Shown here: piece after piece, positions 1 to 8,560 of the stretch
Numbering within the stretch: position 1 is the stretch's first letter
Layout of the letters: every line of letters starts with the position of its first letter
DNA from: Lachnospiraceae bacterium
GTDB lineage: Bacteria > Bacillota > Clostridia > Lachnospirales > Lachnospiraceae
NCBI GenBank assembly: GCA_022766245.1
Contig: JALEPL010000020.1
Span: 1-41,998 of the forward strand
Direction of reading: 5' to 3'
Length of the DNA: 41,998 nt
The notes under the pieces: generated by a model
Told to the model about the DNA's origin: nothing
Database searches by the model: none
Seen by the model: only the letters and a program-made list of their open reading frames with translations
Program-made: the position numbers and the translations under genes

Positions 1-203
1 GAAATCCCTTAAATATCTGCTGTGCGATATCCAGATATTGTCGCTCCCCTTGCGGGAGCGTGGATTGAAATTACTGCACAGACAAAACCAACCTTGAAGG
101 GTTGAGGTCGCTCCCCTTGCGGGAGCGTGGATTGAAATGGTTGAGTACGGGGGAGTCATCCAGAGTGTTAAGTCGCTCCCCTTGCGGGAGCGTGGATTGA
201 AAA
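1..203 (+). CRISPR. Trailer end of a type I-C-like CRISPR array
   Basis: Three full 32-nt repeats lie at 40-71, 107-138 and 172-203, and bases 1-5 (GAAAT) are the end of a fourth. Repeats begin GTCGCTCC, contain the short palindrome CTCCCCTTGCGGGAG and end GATTGAAAT, the form known for subtype I-C arrays. Spacers are 6-39 (34 nt), 72-106 (35 nt) and 139-171 (33 nt). The last repeat ends in A instead of T and no repeat follows, so this is the leader-distal end read on the plus strand. Leader and cas genes must lie to the left of the window. The I-C assignment rests on repeat sequence alone. Confidence 0.95.
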
Positions 204-333
204 GTGTATTCAGTGTGGAGAGCATTTCCAGGGTGATCACAGAAAGATCCTTGGTGGCAACCTCCGGTATATATTCCTGCCCGATGGGACATTCGTGGGA
301 ACAGTAGTAGTTGCAGAGAGAAGGATTTCCTGA
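204..333 (+). other. Possible gene-fragment reading frame after the CRISPR array
   Basis: Directly after the last repeat a frame stays open to a TGA at 331-333 and reads about 42 residues with a plausible protein composition (CxxC near the start, then a stretch like RYIFLPDGTFVGTVVV). There is no start codon or ribosome site of its own, and the frame runs back into the repeat. It may be the 3' remnant of a gene disrupted beside the array, or chance. No family was recognised. Confidence 0.25.
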
Positions 334-522
334 AAAGTGAAATAGAAATTCCTATTTCTCACCGATAGATGTTTTATTTTTGACTATCTTGAGATATAAT
401 CGTGACATAACAAAAAGCAATCAAAGCACTGAAAAGTAGGATAGTGTTAAGTCCAAAATGAAAACCGACACAAGGGCTCCATCACCTGCGGTGACGCTTC
501 ATGCCAAGATTCGGGGGTAAAA
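334..522 (+). promoter_or_regulatory. Upstream region of the PspC micro-operon
   Basis: A perfect TATAAT lies at 395-400; the best -35 at 17-nt spacing (372-377) is poor, while TTGACT at 380-385 is too close. Further down, TCACC-TGC-GGTGA (482-494) can form a small hairpin between the promoter and the ribosome site GGGGGT at 514-519. The roughly 115-nt leader between TATAAT and the first gene is longer than needed and could hold a regulatory structure. No known riboswitch was recognised. Confidence 0.35.
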
Positions 523-675
523 ATGAGTGTACAGGAAAGAGTGAGAATGTGCCAGCTGATTAATCAAATGGAAAGCAAAGGTACATTTAGCAAAAAACTT
601 GGTCTGGAAAACAGATCCACATTTCACGGGAATCCGGTGAATGAAAATTATCAAAAAAGAGGGAATGACAAATGA
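523..675 (+). CDS. Small conserved-looking protein upstream of PspC protein, 50 aa
   Basis: A 50-codon frame begins MSVQERVRMCQLI and ends GNDK, behind GGGGGTAAAA. Its stop overlaps the start of the next gene (ATGA at 672-675), which supports translational coupling and a real gene. The protein is polar, with a helical N-terminal half (ERVRMCQLINQMESK) and a segment KKLGLENRSTFHG. No signal peptide or membrane segment is seen. I do not know its function. The coupling suggests a role with the PspC-domain protein, possibly in envelope stress, but that is inference. Confidence 0.6.
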   Translation: MSVQERVRMCQLINQMESKGTFSKKLGLENRSTFHGNPVNENYQKRGNDK

Positions 676-848
676 AACGATTAACAAAAAGTAACGACAG
701 AAAATTGTGCGGCGTGTGTGGGGGAATTGCAGATTATTTAGGAATTGATCCCACCATTGTGAGATTGGTTTGGATATTATTTGTGCTTTGTGCAGGAACA
801 GGAATTTTGGCATATTTTATTGCGGCGCTGATTATGCCGGAAAGTTAA
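672..848 (+). CDS. PspC-domain membrane protein, 58 aa
   Basis: The protein starts MKRLTKSNDRKLCGVCGGIA, followed by DYLGIDPTIVRL and a hydrophobic helix VWILFVLCAGTGILAYFIAA. The order basic start, K-x-x-GVxxGIA-DYxxxDPTxVRL, then one membrane helix is the PspC domain. Stand-alone PspC proteins of 55-70 residues are common in Firmicutes and are associated with envelope stress or membrane maintenance. The start overlaps the stop of the upstream 50-aa gene, and a third membrane gene follows after 9 bases, so the three probably form one operon. The exact function in this organism is not known. Confidence 0.88.
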   Translation: MKRLTKSNDRKLCGVCGGIADYLGIDPTIVRLVWILFVLCAGTGILAYFIAALIMPES

Positions 849-857
849 GGTGAGAAT

Positions 858-1085
858 ATGACATTGATATTGATTTTGATTTTATTCATATTGACATGTT
901 TGTTTGGGCTGGCTTTTATACTGACAGGAGCAGTGTTGAAGGCATGTTTGTACCTGTTACTGTTGTGGCCGCTGGGATTGTTCTTATGGATTTTGGGTCT
1001 TGTGTGTTGTTGTACATTGATTTTGATTCCGGTGGGTATTCTGTTATTTAAAGCAGGTTTCCATATAATGGTGCCCGGTGTGTAG
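858..1085 (+). CDS. Small hydrophobic membrane protein, 75 aa
   Basis: The start ATG at 858 follows AAGGTGAGAAT, only 9 bases after the PspC gene. Nearly the whole protein is hydrophobic, with two to three membrane helices (about residues 3-25, 29-52 and 54-70) and a Cys triplet near residues 50-52. Position and topology suggest an accessory membrane protein of the PspC micro-operon, and a terminator follows 25 bases later. No family was recognised. The reverse-strand frame here is a shadow. Confidence 0.65.
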   Translation: MTLILILILFILTCLFGLAFILTGAVLKACLYLLLLWPLGLFLWILGLVCCCTLILIPVGILLFKAGFHIMVPGV

Positions 1086-1109
1086 AAAAAAGAGGAGATA
1101 GTATAGAAC

Positions 1110-1150
1110 AAGAAGCCCGCAACCCATTGGTTGTCAGGGCTTCTTTTTTT
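1110..1150 (+). terminator. Rho-independent terminator of the PspC micro-operon
   Basis: AAGAAGCCC (1110-1118) pairs with GGGCTTCTT (1137-1145) and runs into T residues to 1150. It closes the three-gene unit before the helicase. Confidence 0.9.
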
Positions 1151-1200
1151 GTGTATACTGACAGATAGGTTTTAGTAATCGGAAAGGAGGAGCGAATTTC

Positions 1201-3558
1201 ATGAAAGAAACGGAAAAAACCCAGATCAAAATTTCCGTCCGTAATCTGGTGGAGTTCATTCTTCGTTCCGGGGATATCGATCAAAGGCAGGGAAGCATGG
1301 ATTCTGTGGAGGCCATGCAGGCCGGAAGCCGCCTTCACCGGAAGATCCAGAGGCGACAGGCTAGCAGTTATCACGCAGAGGTTCCCCTGGTACTGGCCAT
1401 TGAGGAGGAGTATTATCAGCTGGTGGTGGAGGGGCGTGCAGACGGGATTATTCTGGAGGAGCAGGTGACCATTGACGAGATCAAGGGCATTTACATGAAT
1501 CTGGATCTTTTGGAGGAGCCCATTCCCATCCATCTGGCACAGGCAAAATGCTATGCATACATTTACGGCATTCAGCATAATCTAAGCAGCATAGATGTGC
1601 AGATGACTTATGGCAATCTGGATACGGAGGAGCTGCGTTATTTCCGATATTCTTATTCTATGGAGGAGCTGCAGCAGTGGTTTTCGGAGCTCATTTTGAA
1701 GTATAAAAAATGGGCAGATTTTCAATACGAATGGCGGCTAATCCGCCAGCAGTCCATTAAGCCGCTGCCATTTCCTTTCCCTTATCGGGAGGGACAGAAG
1801 GATCTGGTGTCGGATGTGTACCGCTCCATTGCCCGGAAAAAGACGCTGTTTATCCAGGCGCCTACCGGTGTGGGGAAAACCATTTCGACCCTGTATCCGG
1901 CGGTAAAGGCTGTGGGGGAGGAACTGGCAGATAAGATTTTTTACCTCACCGCGAAAACCATCACTGCCAATGTGGCAAAGGAGACGCTGGAACTTTTGGG
2001 GGAACGGGGATACCGTGGAAAGTCCGTACAGATTACGGCAAAGGAGAAAATGTGTCTTTGTGAGGAAGTGGAGTGCACTCCGGAGAAATGTCCCTATGCC
2101 AAGGGTCATTATGACCGGGTGAATGATGCGGTGTTTGAGCTTTTGCACAAGGCGGACGTGATGAATCGGGAGGTACTTTTGCAGCAGGCAAAGGAGTGGA
2201 CGGTATGTCCCTTTGAAATGTGTTTAGACACGGCCACCTGGGCGGACAATATTATCTGTGATTACAACTATGTGTTTGACCCAAATGTGTATCTGAAACG
2301 TTTTTTTCAGGAGGGAATCAAGGGGGATTATATTTTTCTGGTGGATGAGGCCCACAATCTGGTGGAGCGGGGACGGCAGATGTACAGTGCTGCCGTGGTC
2401 AAGGAGGAATTTCTTGCCATGAAAAAAATCTTCAAGCTCCGAAGCACCTCCATTGTAAAAGAGTTGGATAAATGCAATAAAAAATTGCTGGAATATAAAA
2501 GACAGTGTGATACCTACGAGATTTTGGATGATATTTCCACATTCATTTTTTCACTTATGAATCTGGTATCGAAGATCAATGAGTATTTGCAGAAGAATCC
2601 GGAGTTTCCCGATCGGGAAGAGGTGGTGGACTTCTATTTTTCATTGCGGGATTTTCTGAATATTTATGATTGCGTGGACGAGCATTATGTCATCTATACG
2701 CAGCATACTGGGGAGGGGAATTTTATGTTGAAGCTGTTTTGTGTGGATCCCTCCAGGCAGCTGCAGGAACGGATTGACCGGGCCAATGCGGCGGTATTTT
2801 TTAGCGCCACGCTGCTGCCTATTCAGTATTACAAAAAATTGCTGAGCACCCGCACAGACAATTATGCGATTTATGCAAAAACCATGTTTTCTTCAGAGCA
2901 GAGAATGCTTTTGGTGGCCAGTGATGTCAGCAGCAAATACACCAGACGGGGACCAAAGGAGTATGAGCGGATTGCAGATTATATCTACGGCACTTTGCAG
3001 GCGAAGGCGGGAAATTATATGATCTTTTTCCCATCCTATCTTTTCTTAAATGAGGTGTACGAGATTTATGAAAAAAAGTTCCCGGACACAGCCCGGCTAC
3101 TGCGGCAGGAGAGCGGCATGCGGGAGGAAAAGCGGGAGGAATTTCTTCGTGTATTTGAGGAGGAATCAAAGGAGCCTTTGCTGGCCTTTTGTGTGATGGG
3201 AGGAATCTTTGGTGAAGGCATTGATTTAAAGGAGGAGAAGCTCATCGGAGCACTGATTGTGGGAACCGGGCTTCCCCAGATTGGCACGGAGCGGGAGATT
3301 CTGAAAAACTACTACGACGAAAATGGGGAGAATGGATTTGACTATGCCTATCGTTTTCCGGGGATGAACAAGGTGCTGCAGGCAGCAGGCCGGGTAATCC
3401 GTACCGTGGAGGATGTGGGTGTCATAGAGCTTTTGGATGAGCGTTTTTTGCAGCGGGAATACAAAATGCTGTTCCCCAGAGAGTGGGAACAGCACGAGAT
3501 TTGTAATGTAAAAAATCTGCCCGGGAAGCTGCAGGACTTCTGGGAGCGGCAGGGGTGA
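1201..3558 (+). CDS. PD-(D/E)XK nuclease / XPD-DinG type Fe-S DNA helicase, 785 aa
   Basis: A superfamily 2 DNA helicase with an N-terminal nuclease-like domain. Residues about 75-125 carry GRADGI, then DEIK, then QAKCYAY, which fits motifs II, III and QxxxY of PD-(D/E)XK nucleases (Asp81, Glu93, Lys95, Gln114). Walker A is APTGVGKT (220-227) and the DEAH box is at 382-385. Between them lie cysteines 285, 287, 292, 297, 336 and 341, in the place of the 4Fe-4S cluster of XPD/DinG proteins. QAAGRVIR near the C-terminus is helicase motif VI. Likely role: ATP-driven 5'-3' unwinding with cleavage in DNA repair. The start follows AAAGGAGG. It stands alone between a terminator and a convergent LysR gene. 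Confidence 0.9.
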   Translation: MKETEKTQIKISVRNLVEFILRSGDIDQRQGSMDSVEAMQAGSRLHRKIQRRQASSYHAEVPLVLAIEEEYYQLVVEGRADGIILEEQVTIDEIKGIYMNLDLLEEPIPIHLAQAKCYAYIYGIQHNLSSIDVQMTYGNLDTEELRYFRYSYSMEELQQWFSELILKYKKWADFQYEWRLIRQQSIKPLPFPFPYREGQKDLVSDVYRSIARKKTLFIQAPTGVGKTISTLYPAVKAVGEELADKIFYLTAKTITANVAKETLELLGERGYRGKSVQITAKEKMCLCEEVECTPEKCPYAKGHYDRVNDAVFELLHKADVMNREVLLQQAKEWTVCPFEMCLDTATWADNIICDYNYVFDPNVYLKRFFQEGIKGDYIFLVDEAHNLVERGRQMYSAAVVKEEFLAMKKIFKLRSTSIVKELDKCNKKLLEYKRQCDTYEILDDISTFIFSLMNLVSKINEYLQKNPEFPDREEVVDFYFSLRDFLNIYDCVDEHYVIYTQHTGEGNFMLKLFCVDPSRQLQERIDRANAAVFFSATLLPIQYYKKLLSTRTDNYAIYAKTMFSSEQRMLLVASDVSSKYTRRGPKEYERIADYIYGTLQAKAGNYMIFFPSYLFLNEVYEIYEKKFPDTARLLRQESGMREEKREEFLRVFEEESKEPLLAFCVMGGIFGEGIDLKEEKLIGALIVGTGLPQIGTEREILKNYYDENGENGFDYAYRFPGMNKVLQAAGRVIRTVEDVGVIELLDERFLQREYKMLFPREWEQHEICNVKNLPGKLQDFWERQG

Positions 3559-3643
3559 TTGCAGAGCAGAAGGATGGGACAGAGTCTGTCAATCGCTGAA
3601 CAGTGGAGCATGCTACAATCATGGATAGTGGAGCGCATTACAA

Positions 3644-4531
3644 TCAGGAAAGCTCAGGCAAGAGCTCCAGAAATTCCGTGGTGGAAGCGGAGGCAGGCAG
3701 ATTCGGGTTGGTGGAGACTGCCAGACTTCGTTTTGGAATCTGCTCCGTCAGTGTCAGTACGAAAAGATCCTCTGATTTCTTTTGCAGACAGTAATCCGGG
3801 ATGCAGGCAATGCCCAGTCCGATGCGGGCCAGATCGATGAGCAGGTCGTTGCTGCTCAGTTCGATTTCCGGAATCAGCTCCAACTGGTGCTGCAGGAACA
3901 GATTGTGTAAAAATTCGCTGGTGGTGCTTTTCTGATCCAGCATCAGAAGCGGATAGCGGGTCAGATCCTTCAGGCTTATTACTTGATCTTTCAAATCAAA
4001 ATAAGCAGGGTTTGCGATAAATACATCAGTAAATGCGCAGACCCTTTTTTGTACATAGGACTGGTTCAGCCGGATATTGGGAACATTTGTCACAATCACA
4101 TCCACCTTTCCCTGTTCCAATAGTTCTACACAGCCTAAAGAGGTGGCGTTGGTCACCTTAATGGGGACGTTGGGGAATTTTCGGTGGAACTTTTGCAGAT
4201 AGGGCACCAGAAAATAGCGGCAGATGGTGTCGCTGGCTCCGATGCGCAGCTGTCCCAGTCCGAAGGTATTGGCCTCCAAAATCTGATTTTCACCGCGGGC
4301 AATCAGGTTCATGGCTGGCTCGATATGCTTCAGCAGCACTTCCCCGGCCGGTGTGAGCCGGACTTTTTTTGTGCTTCGAATGAACAGGGGCTGCTCTAAT
4401 TTTTTCTCCAGTGTCTTGATGGACTGGCTCACCGCAGACTGGGAAATGTACAGTTTTTTGCTGGCCTCTGAAAAGCTTAGCGACGTGGCGACATAATAAA
4501 ATACTTTATATAACTCATAATTGATATCCAT
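3644..4531 (-). CDS. LysR-family transcriptional regulator, 295 aa
   Basis: The N-terminal winged helix-turn-helix is clear: YYVATSLSFSEASKKLYISQ, then SAVSQSIKTLEKKLEQPLF (residues about 10-50). The substrate-binding domain follows from about residue 90 (GQLRIGASDTICRYFLVPYL). Length is standard for the family. GAGG precedes the ATG by six bases. It is transcribed away from purL, with a T-N11-A palindrome and both promoters in the 226-bp gap, the usual layout for a LysR protein acting on its own and the divergent gene. The co-inducer cannot be read from sequence. It converges on the helicase gene with an 85-bp gap. Confidence 0.95.
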   Translation of the reverse strand: MDINYELYKVFYYVATSLSFSEASKKLYISQSAVSQSIKTLEKKLEQPLFIRSTKKVRLTPAGEVLLKHIEPAMNLIARGENQILEANTFGLGQLRIGASDTICRYFLVPYLQKFHRKFPNVPIKVTNATSLGCVELLEQGKVDVIVTNVPNIRLNQSYVQKRVCAFTDVFIANPAYFDLKDQVISLKDLTRYPLLMLDQKSTTSEFLHNLFLQHQLELIPEIELSSNDLLIDLARIGLGIACIPDYCLQKKSEDLFVLTLTEQIPKRSLAVSTNPNLPASASTTEFLELLPELS

Positions 4532-4597
4532 AGGGAACCTCGCTTTATACTTTTAGTGGTCGGACACCATTCACAACGAATCATATCCACATATTAC

Positions 4598-4627
4598 AGT
4601 ATAGGAACACGCCCCCATTTTTGTCAA
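4598..4627 (-). promoter_or_regulatory. Promoter of the LysR gene
   Basis: On the minus strand TTGACA (complement of 4622-4627) and TATACT (complement of 4598-4603) are spaced by 18 bases, about 65 bases before the LysR start. The T-N11-A palindrome lies immediately upstream of the -35 box. Confidence 0.7.
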
Positions 4628-4628
4628 T

Positions 4629-4643
4629 ATAAGAACATCTTAT
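4629..4643. promoter_or_regulatory. Candidate LysR operator (T-N11-A palindrome)
   Basis: ATAAGA-ACA-TCTTAT is a perfect inverted repeat containing TAAGAACATCTTA, the T-N11-A form of LysR binding sites. It sits between the divergent -35 boxes of the LysR and purL promoters. A second, wider inverted pair, AGAACA (4632-4637) and TGTTCT (4666-4671), overlaps it. Confidence 0.6.
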
Positions 4644-4664
4644 AAAATAAATTAAATATATTAA

Positions 4665-4694
4665 TTGTTCTAATTGTTGCCCTCGTGTTATACT
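4665..4694 (+). promoter_or_regulatory. Promoter of purL
   Basis: TTGTTC (4665-4670) and TATACT (4689-4694) are spaced by 18 bases, giving a leader of about 55 bases before the purL start. No purine riboswitch fold was recognised in the leader. Confidence 0.6.
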
Positions 4695-4757
4695 GAGAAA
4701 GTATGGGAATATTGTGCGAAAAATCCCTGTCAATACATATTAGTAGGAGGATATGCT

Positions 4758-7700
4758 ATGAGCAACGTAAGACGTGTGTATGTCGAGAAAAAAGCAGCCT
4801 ACGCCGTACAGGCAAAGGAGTTGCAGTCTGAGATTAAAAGTTATCTGGGTATCAGTACCGTAGAAAAGGTGCGGGTACTGATTCGCTATGATATTGAGAA
4901 TATTTCGGATGCGGTCTATAAGAGAGCCGTGCAGACCGTATTTTCCGAGCCGCCGGTGGACGACGTGTATGAGGAGACCTTCGATCTGGCTGGAGGAAGA
5001 GCTTTTTCCGTGGAATTTTTGCCCGGACAGTTCGATCAGCGAGCCGATTCCGCTGAGCAGTGTGTGAAGCTGTTAAAGGAGGACGAGGAACCCATTATCC
5101 ATACCGCTACCACCTATGTGATTTATGGCAGCATTGACGATGCACAGCTTAGTGCCATCAAGAATCACTGCATCAATCCGGTGGATTCCAGAGAGACCGG
5201 TATGGAGAAGCCGGAGACTCTGGTTACTGAGTTCGCAGAGCCTGCTGACGTAAAGATTTTTGATGGATTTAAGGACATGCCGGAGGCTGAACTGAAAGAG
5301 CTTTATGACTCTTTGGGACTGGCCATGACATTCAAAGACTTTTTGCATATCCAGAACTACTTTAAGAATGAGGAGAACCGTGATCCTTCCATGACCGAAA
5401 TCCGTGTGTTGGATACCTATTGGTCCGATCACTGTCGTCATACCACATTCTCCACAGAGCTGAAAAATGTTACCTTCGATGAGGGATATTACGCAGAGCC
5501 CATGAAGAAAACCTATGAGGACTATCTGGCTACCTATCAGAATCTCTATCAGGGCAGAGATGACAAGTTTGTCTGCCTGATGGACATTGCACTGATGGCC
5601 ATGAAACGTCTGAAAAAGGAGGGCAAGCTGGCAGATCAGGAGGAGTCCGATGAGATCAATGCCTGCTCCATTGTAGTACCGGTGGAGGTAGACGGAAAGA
5701 CAGAGGAGTGGCTGGTGAACTTTAAGAATGAGACCCACAATCATCCCACTGAGATCGAGCCTTTCGGTGGCGCTGCTACCTGTCTGGGTGGAGCCATCCG
5801 TGATCCCCTGTCTGGGCGTACTTATGTATATCAGGCTATGCGTGTCACCGGAGCTGCCGATCCTACCGTGTCCGTCAAGGATACCATGGAGGGCAAGCTT
5901 CCTCAGAAGAAACTGGTGCGTGGCGCCGCAAAGGGTTACAGCTCTTATGGTAACCAGATCGGTCTGGCTACCGGCTATGTAAAGGAAGTTTATCATCCCA
6001 ACTACGTGGCAAAGCGAATGGAAATCGGAGCCGTGGTTGGTGCAGCTCCCAGACGTGCGGTACAGAGACTGACTTCTGATCCGGGAGATATCATCGTATT
6101 GTTAGGCGGTCGTACCGGCCGTGATGGCTGCGGTGGAGCAACAGGTTCCTCCAAGGCACACAATACTGCATCCATCGACACCTGTGGTGCAGAGGTACAG
6201 AAGGGTAATCCTCCCACTGAGCGTAAGATACAGAGACTGTTCCGCCGGGAGGAAGTGGCTCATATCATCAAGAAATGTAACGACTTTGGTGCCGGTGGTG
6301 TTTCCGTAGCCATCGGTGAGCTGGCAGACGGACTTCGCGTGCAGCTGGATAAGGTTCCGAAGAAATATGCCGGACTGGATGGAACCGAGCTGGCGATTTC
6401 CGAGTCTCAGGAGCGTATGGCAGTAGTCGTGGCACCTCAGGATGTACAGACTTTCCTGAACTATGCAAAGGAGGAGAACCTGGAAGCTGTTGAGGTGGCT
6501 GAGGTTACCGAGGAGCCCAGACTGGTGCTGGTATGGAGAGGCAAGGAAATCGTAAATCTGTCCCGTGCATTCTTAAATACGAACGGAGCTCATCAGGAGA
6601 CGGATGTGGAGGTAGAGATTCCTGCAAAGGAAGATAACTATCTGGACAAGATTTCTACGCCTGCAGTGGCAGAGGCAGTGGCAGCCGGAGATCTGAAGGC
6701 TGCATGGATCAATGAATTAAAGGATTTAAATGTCTGCTCCCAGAAGGGACTGGTGGAGATGTTTGACGGCTCCATCGGTGCAGGCAGTGTATATATGCCT
6801 TATGGTGGACGTTATCAGCTCACCGAGACTCAGAGTATGGTGGCAAAGCTTCCGGTTCTGAACGGAAAATGCGATGCGGTTACCATGATGAGTTACGGCT
6901 TTGACCCGTATCTGTCCAGCTGGAGCCCGTATCACGGCGCAGCTTATGCAGTGGTAGAGTCTGTATCCCGCATCGTGGCGGCAGGCGGAGATTACAAGAA
7001 GATCCGCTTTACCTTCCAGGAGTACTTCCGCAGAATGTCAGAGACTCCCAGCCGTTGGAGCCAGCCTTTTGCAGCACTGTTAGGTTCCTATGATGCACAG
7101 ATCGGATTTGGTCTTCCTTCCATCGGCGGAAAGGATTCCATGTCAGGCTCCTTTAACGAGATTGACGTTCCGCCTACTCTGGTTTCCTTTGCTGTGGATG
7201 TGGCAAAGGAGCAGGACATCATTACACCGGAGCTGAAGAAAGCCGGAAACAAGCTGGTTCTCTTCACTGTGGCAAAGGATGAATACGATATGCCGGACTA
7301 CAAACAGATCATGGCTACCTACGATCAGGTACATGATTTCATTCAGAGCGGTGTCATCGTATCTGCTTATGCATTGGATGGAAAGGGACTGGCAGCAGCA
7401 GTCAGCAAGATGGCATTTGGTAATAAGCTGGGCGTGACAGTAGACAGCAGTGTAGCCGCAGACATCATGTTTGCACCGGGCTTTGGAAATATCGTGGCAG
7501 AAGTTCCGGCTGACCGCGTGTCTGAGATTACAGGCGCTGTTGTAATCGGTGAAGTAAATGACAGTCAGACCTTTGTATATGGGGATGTGACTATTTCCTT
7601 GGATGAGGCAATTGAGGCGTGGACCGGTACTTTGGAGAAAGTATTCCCTACTCGTGCAACCCAGGATAAGGATGAAATCACTACCGGATTATACGATACC

Positions 7701-8531
7701 AAGGATATTTATGTATGTAAGAATAAAGTGGCACGTCCCACCGTATTTATCCCCGTTTTCCCGGGAACCAACTGCGAGTACGATAGCAGCAAGGCATTTG
7801 AGCGTGCAGGGGCAGATGTGATTGTAAAGGTATTTAAGAACCTGGATGCCCAGGATATCCGTGATTCCGTAGAGGCATTTGAGAAGGCTATTGACCAGTC
7901 ACAGATCATCATGTTCCCCGGCGGTTTCTCAGCAGGTGACGAGCCGGAGGGATCTGCGAAGTTCTTTGCGACTGCATTCCGAAATGAGAAGATCAAGGAA
8001 GCAGTGAATCGCCTGTTAAATGAGAGAGACGGACTGGCACTGGGTATCTGTAACGGATTCCAGGCACTGATCAAGCTGGGGCTGGTTCCTTACGGCAAGA
8101 TCACACACCAGAGACCGGATTCTCCGACTTTGACTTACAACACCATCGGACGTCATATTTCCAAGATGGTATACACCAAGGTGGTGACCAACAAGTCCCC
8201 ATGGCTGGCAGGCGCAGAACTGGGCGGAGTTTACTGCAATCCCGCATCCCACGGCGAGGGAAGATTCGTGGCACCGAAGGAGTGGCTGGACCGGTTGTTT
8301 GAAAATGGTCAGGTGGCTACCCAGTATGTTAACGAAGCAGGAATCCCTACCATGGATGAAGAGTGGAACATCAACGGCTCTTACATGGCGATCGAGGGAA
8401 TCACCAGCCCTGACGGAAGAGTATTAGGAAAGATGGCTCATTCCGAGCGTCGTGGTGAATCTGTGGCGGTAAATATTTATGGTGAGCAGGATATGAAGCT
8501 GTTTGAGTCCGGAGTAGCATACTTTAAGTAA
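4758..8531 (+). CDS. purL: Phosphoribosylformylglycinamidine synthase, single-chain, 1257 aa
   Basis: Catalyses the fourth step of de novo purine synthesis (FGAR + glutamine + ATP to FGAM). This is the long single-chain form. The synthase core carries ETHNHPTEIEPFGGAATCLGG and GGKDSMSGSF. The C-terminal glutaminase domain starts at PGTNCEYDSSKAF and has nucleophile Cys1098 in GICNGFQ, with His1165 and Glu1167 in SHGEGRF. The start chosen is the ATG at 4758, behind TAGGAGG and matching the family's N-terminus; an upstream in-frame ATG at 4674 lies in the promoter. It stands alone, not in a pur operon, and is divergent from a LysR gene. Confidence 0.97.
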   Translation: MSNVRRVYVEKKAAYAVQAKELQSEIKSYLGISTVEKVRVLIRYDIENISDAVYKRAVQTVFSEPPVDDVYEETFDLAGGRAFSVEFLPGQFDQRADSAEQCVKLLKEDEEPIIHTATTYVIYGSIDDAQLSAIKNHCINPVDSRETGMEKPETLVTEFAEPADVKIFDGFKDMPEAELKELYDSLGLAMTFKDFLHIQNYFKNEENRDPSMTEIRVLDTYWSDHCRHTTFSTELKNVTFDEGYYAEPMKKTYEDYLATYQNLYQGRDDKFVCLMDIALMAMKRLKKEGKLADQEESDEINACSIVVPVEVDGKTEEWLVNFKNETHNHPTEIEPFGGAATCLGGAIRDPLSGRTYVYQAMRVTGAADPTVSVKDTMEGKLPQKKLVRGAAKGYSSYGNQIGLATGYVKEVYHPNYVAKRMEIGAVVGAAPRRAVQRLTSDPGDIIVLLGGRTGRDGCGGATGSSKAHNTASIDTCGAEVQKGNPPTERKIQRLFRREEVAHIIKKCNDFGAGGVSVAIGELADGLRVQLDKVPKKYAGLDGTELAISESQERMAVVVAPQDVQTFLNYAKEENLEAVEVAEVTEEPRLVLVWRGKEIVNLSRAFLNTNGAHQETDVEVEIPAKEDNYLDKISTPAVAEAVAAGDLKAAWINELKDLNVCSQKGLVEMFDGSIGAGSVYMPYGGRYQLTETQSMVAKLPVLNGKCDAVTMMSYGFDPYLSSWSPYHGAAYAVVESVSRIVAAGGDYKKIRFTFQEYFRRMSETPSRWSQPFAALLGSYDAQIGFGLPSIGGKDSMSGSFNEIDVPPTLVSFAVDVAKEQDIITPELKKAGNKLVLFTVAKDEYDMPDYKQIMATYDQVHDFIQSGVIVSAYALDGKGLAAAVSKMAFGNKLGVTVDSSVAADIMFAPGFGNIVAEVPADRVSEITGAVVIGEVNDSQTFVYGDVTISLDEAIEAWTGTLEKVFPTRATQDKDEITTGLYDTKDIYVCKNKVARPTVFIPVFPGTNCEYDSSKAFERAGADVIVKVFKNLDAQDIRDSVEAFEKAIDQSQIIMFPGGFSAGDEPEGSAKFFATAFRNEKIKEAVNRLLNERDGLALGICNGFQALIKLGLVPYGKITHQRPDSPTLTYNTIGRHISKMVYTKVVTNKSPWLAGAELGGVYCNPASHGEGRFVAPKEWLDRLFENGQVATQYVNEAGIPTMDEEWNINGSYMAIEGITSPDGRVLGKMAHSERRGESVAVNIYGEQDMKLFESGVAYFK

Positions 8532-8535
8532 TACA

Positions 8536-8545
8536 GGGACGTCCC
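8536..8545. repeat. GGGACGTCCC palindrome (short REP-like unit)
   Basis: A perfect 10-bp palindrome just after purL and before the ribosome site of the next gene. It shares its GGGACG core with the hairpin at 10872-10902 and the sequence at 12621-12639. Confidence 0.4.
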
Positions 8546-8560
8546 CATGAGGAGGTACAG

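Noticed and set aside
71-292. A 73-codon minus-strand frame across the CRISPR array.
   Set aside because: It is a shadow of the repeats; repeated stretches in the protein come from the repeat units.
380-400. TTGACT and TATAAT at 380-400 as one promoter.
   Set aside because: The spacing is only 9 bases; TATAAT may still act with a weaker -35.
1201-3558. The helicase as a CRISPR-associated CasDinG (type IV).
   Set aside because: The repeats are type I-C-like, no csf-type genes are seen, and a terminator and an unrelated operon separate the array from the helicase.
4674-4757. An extra 28 residues at the N-terminus of PurL.
   Set aside because: They overlap the promoter, have no ribosome site, and do not match the family; TAGGAGG precedes the ATG at 4758.
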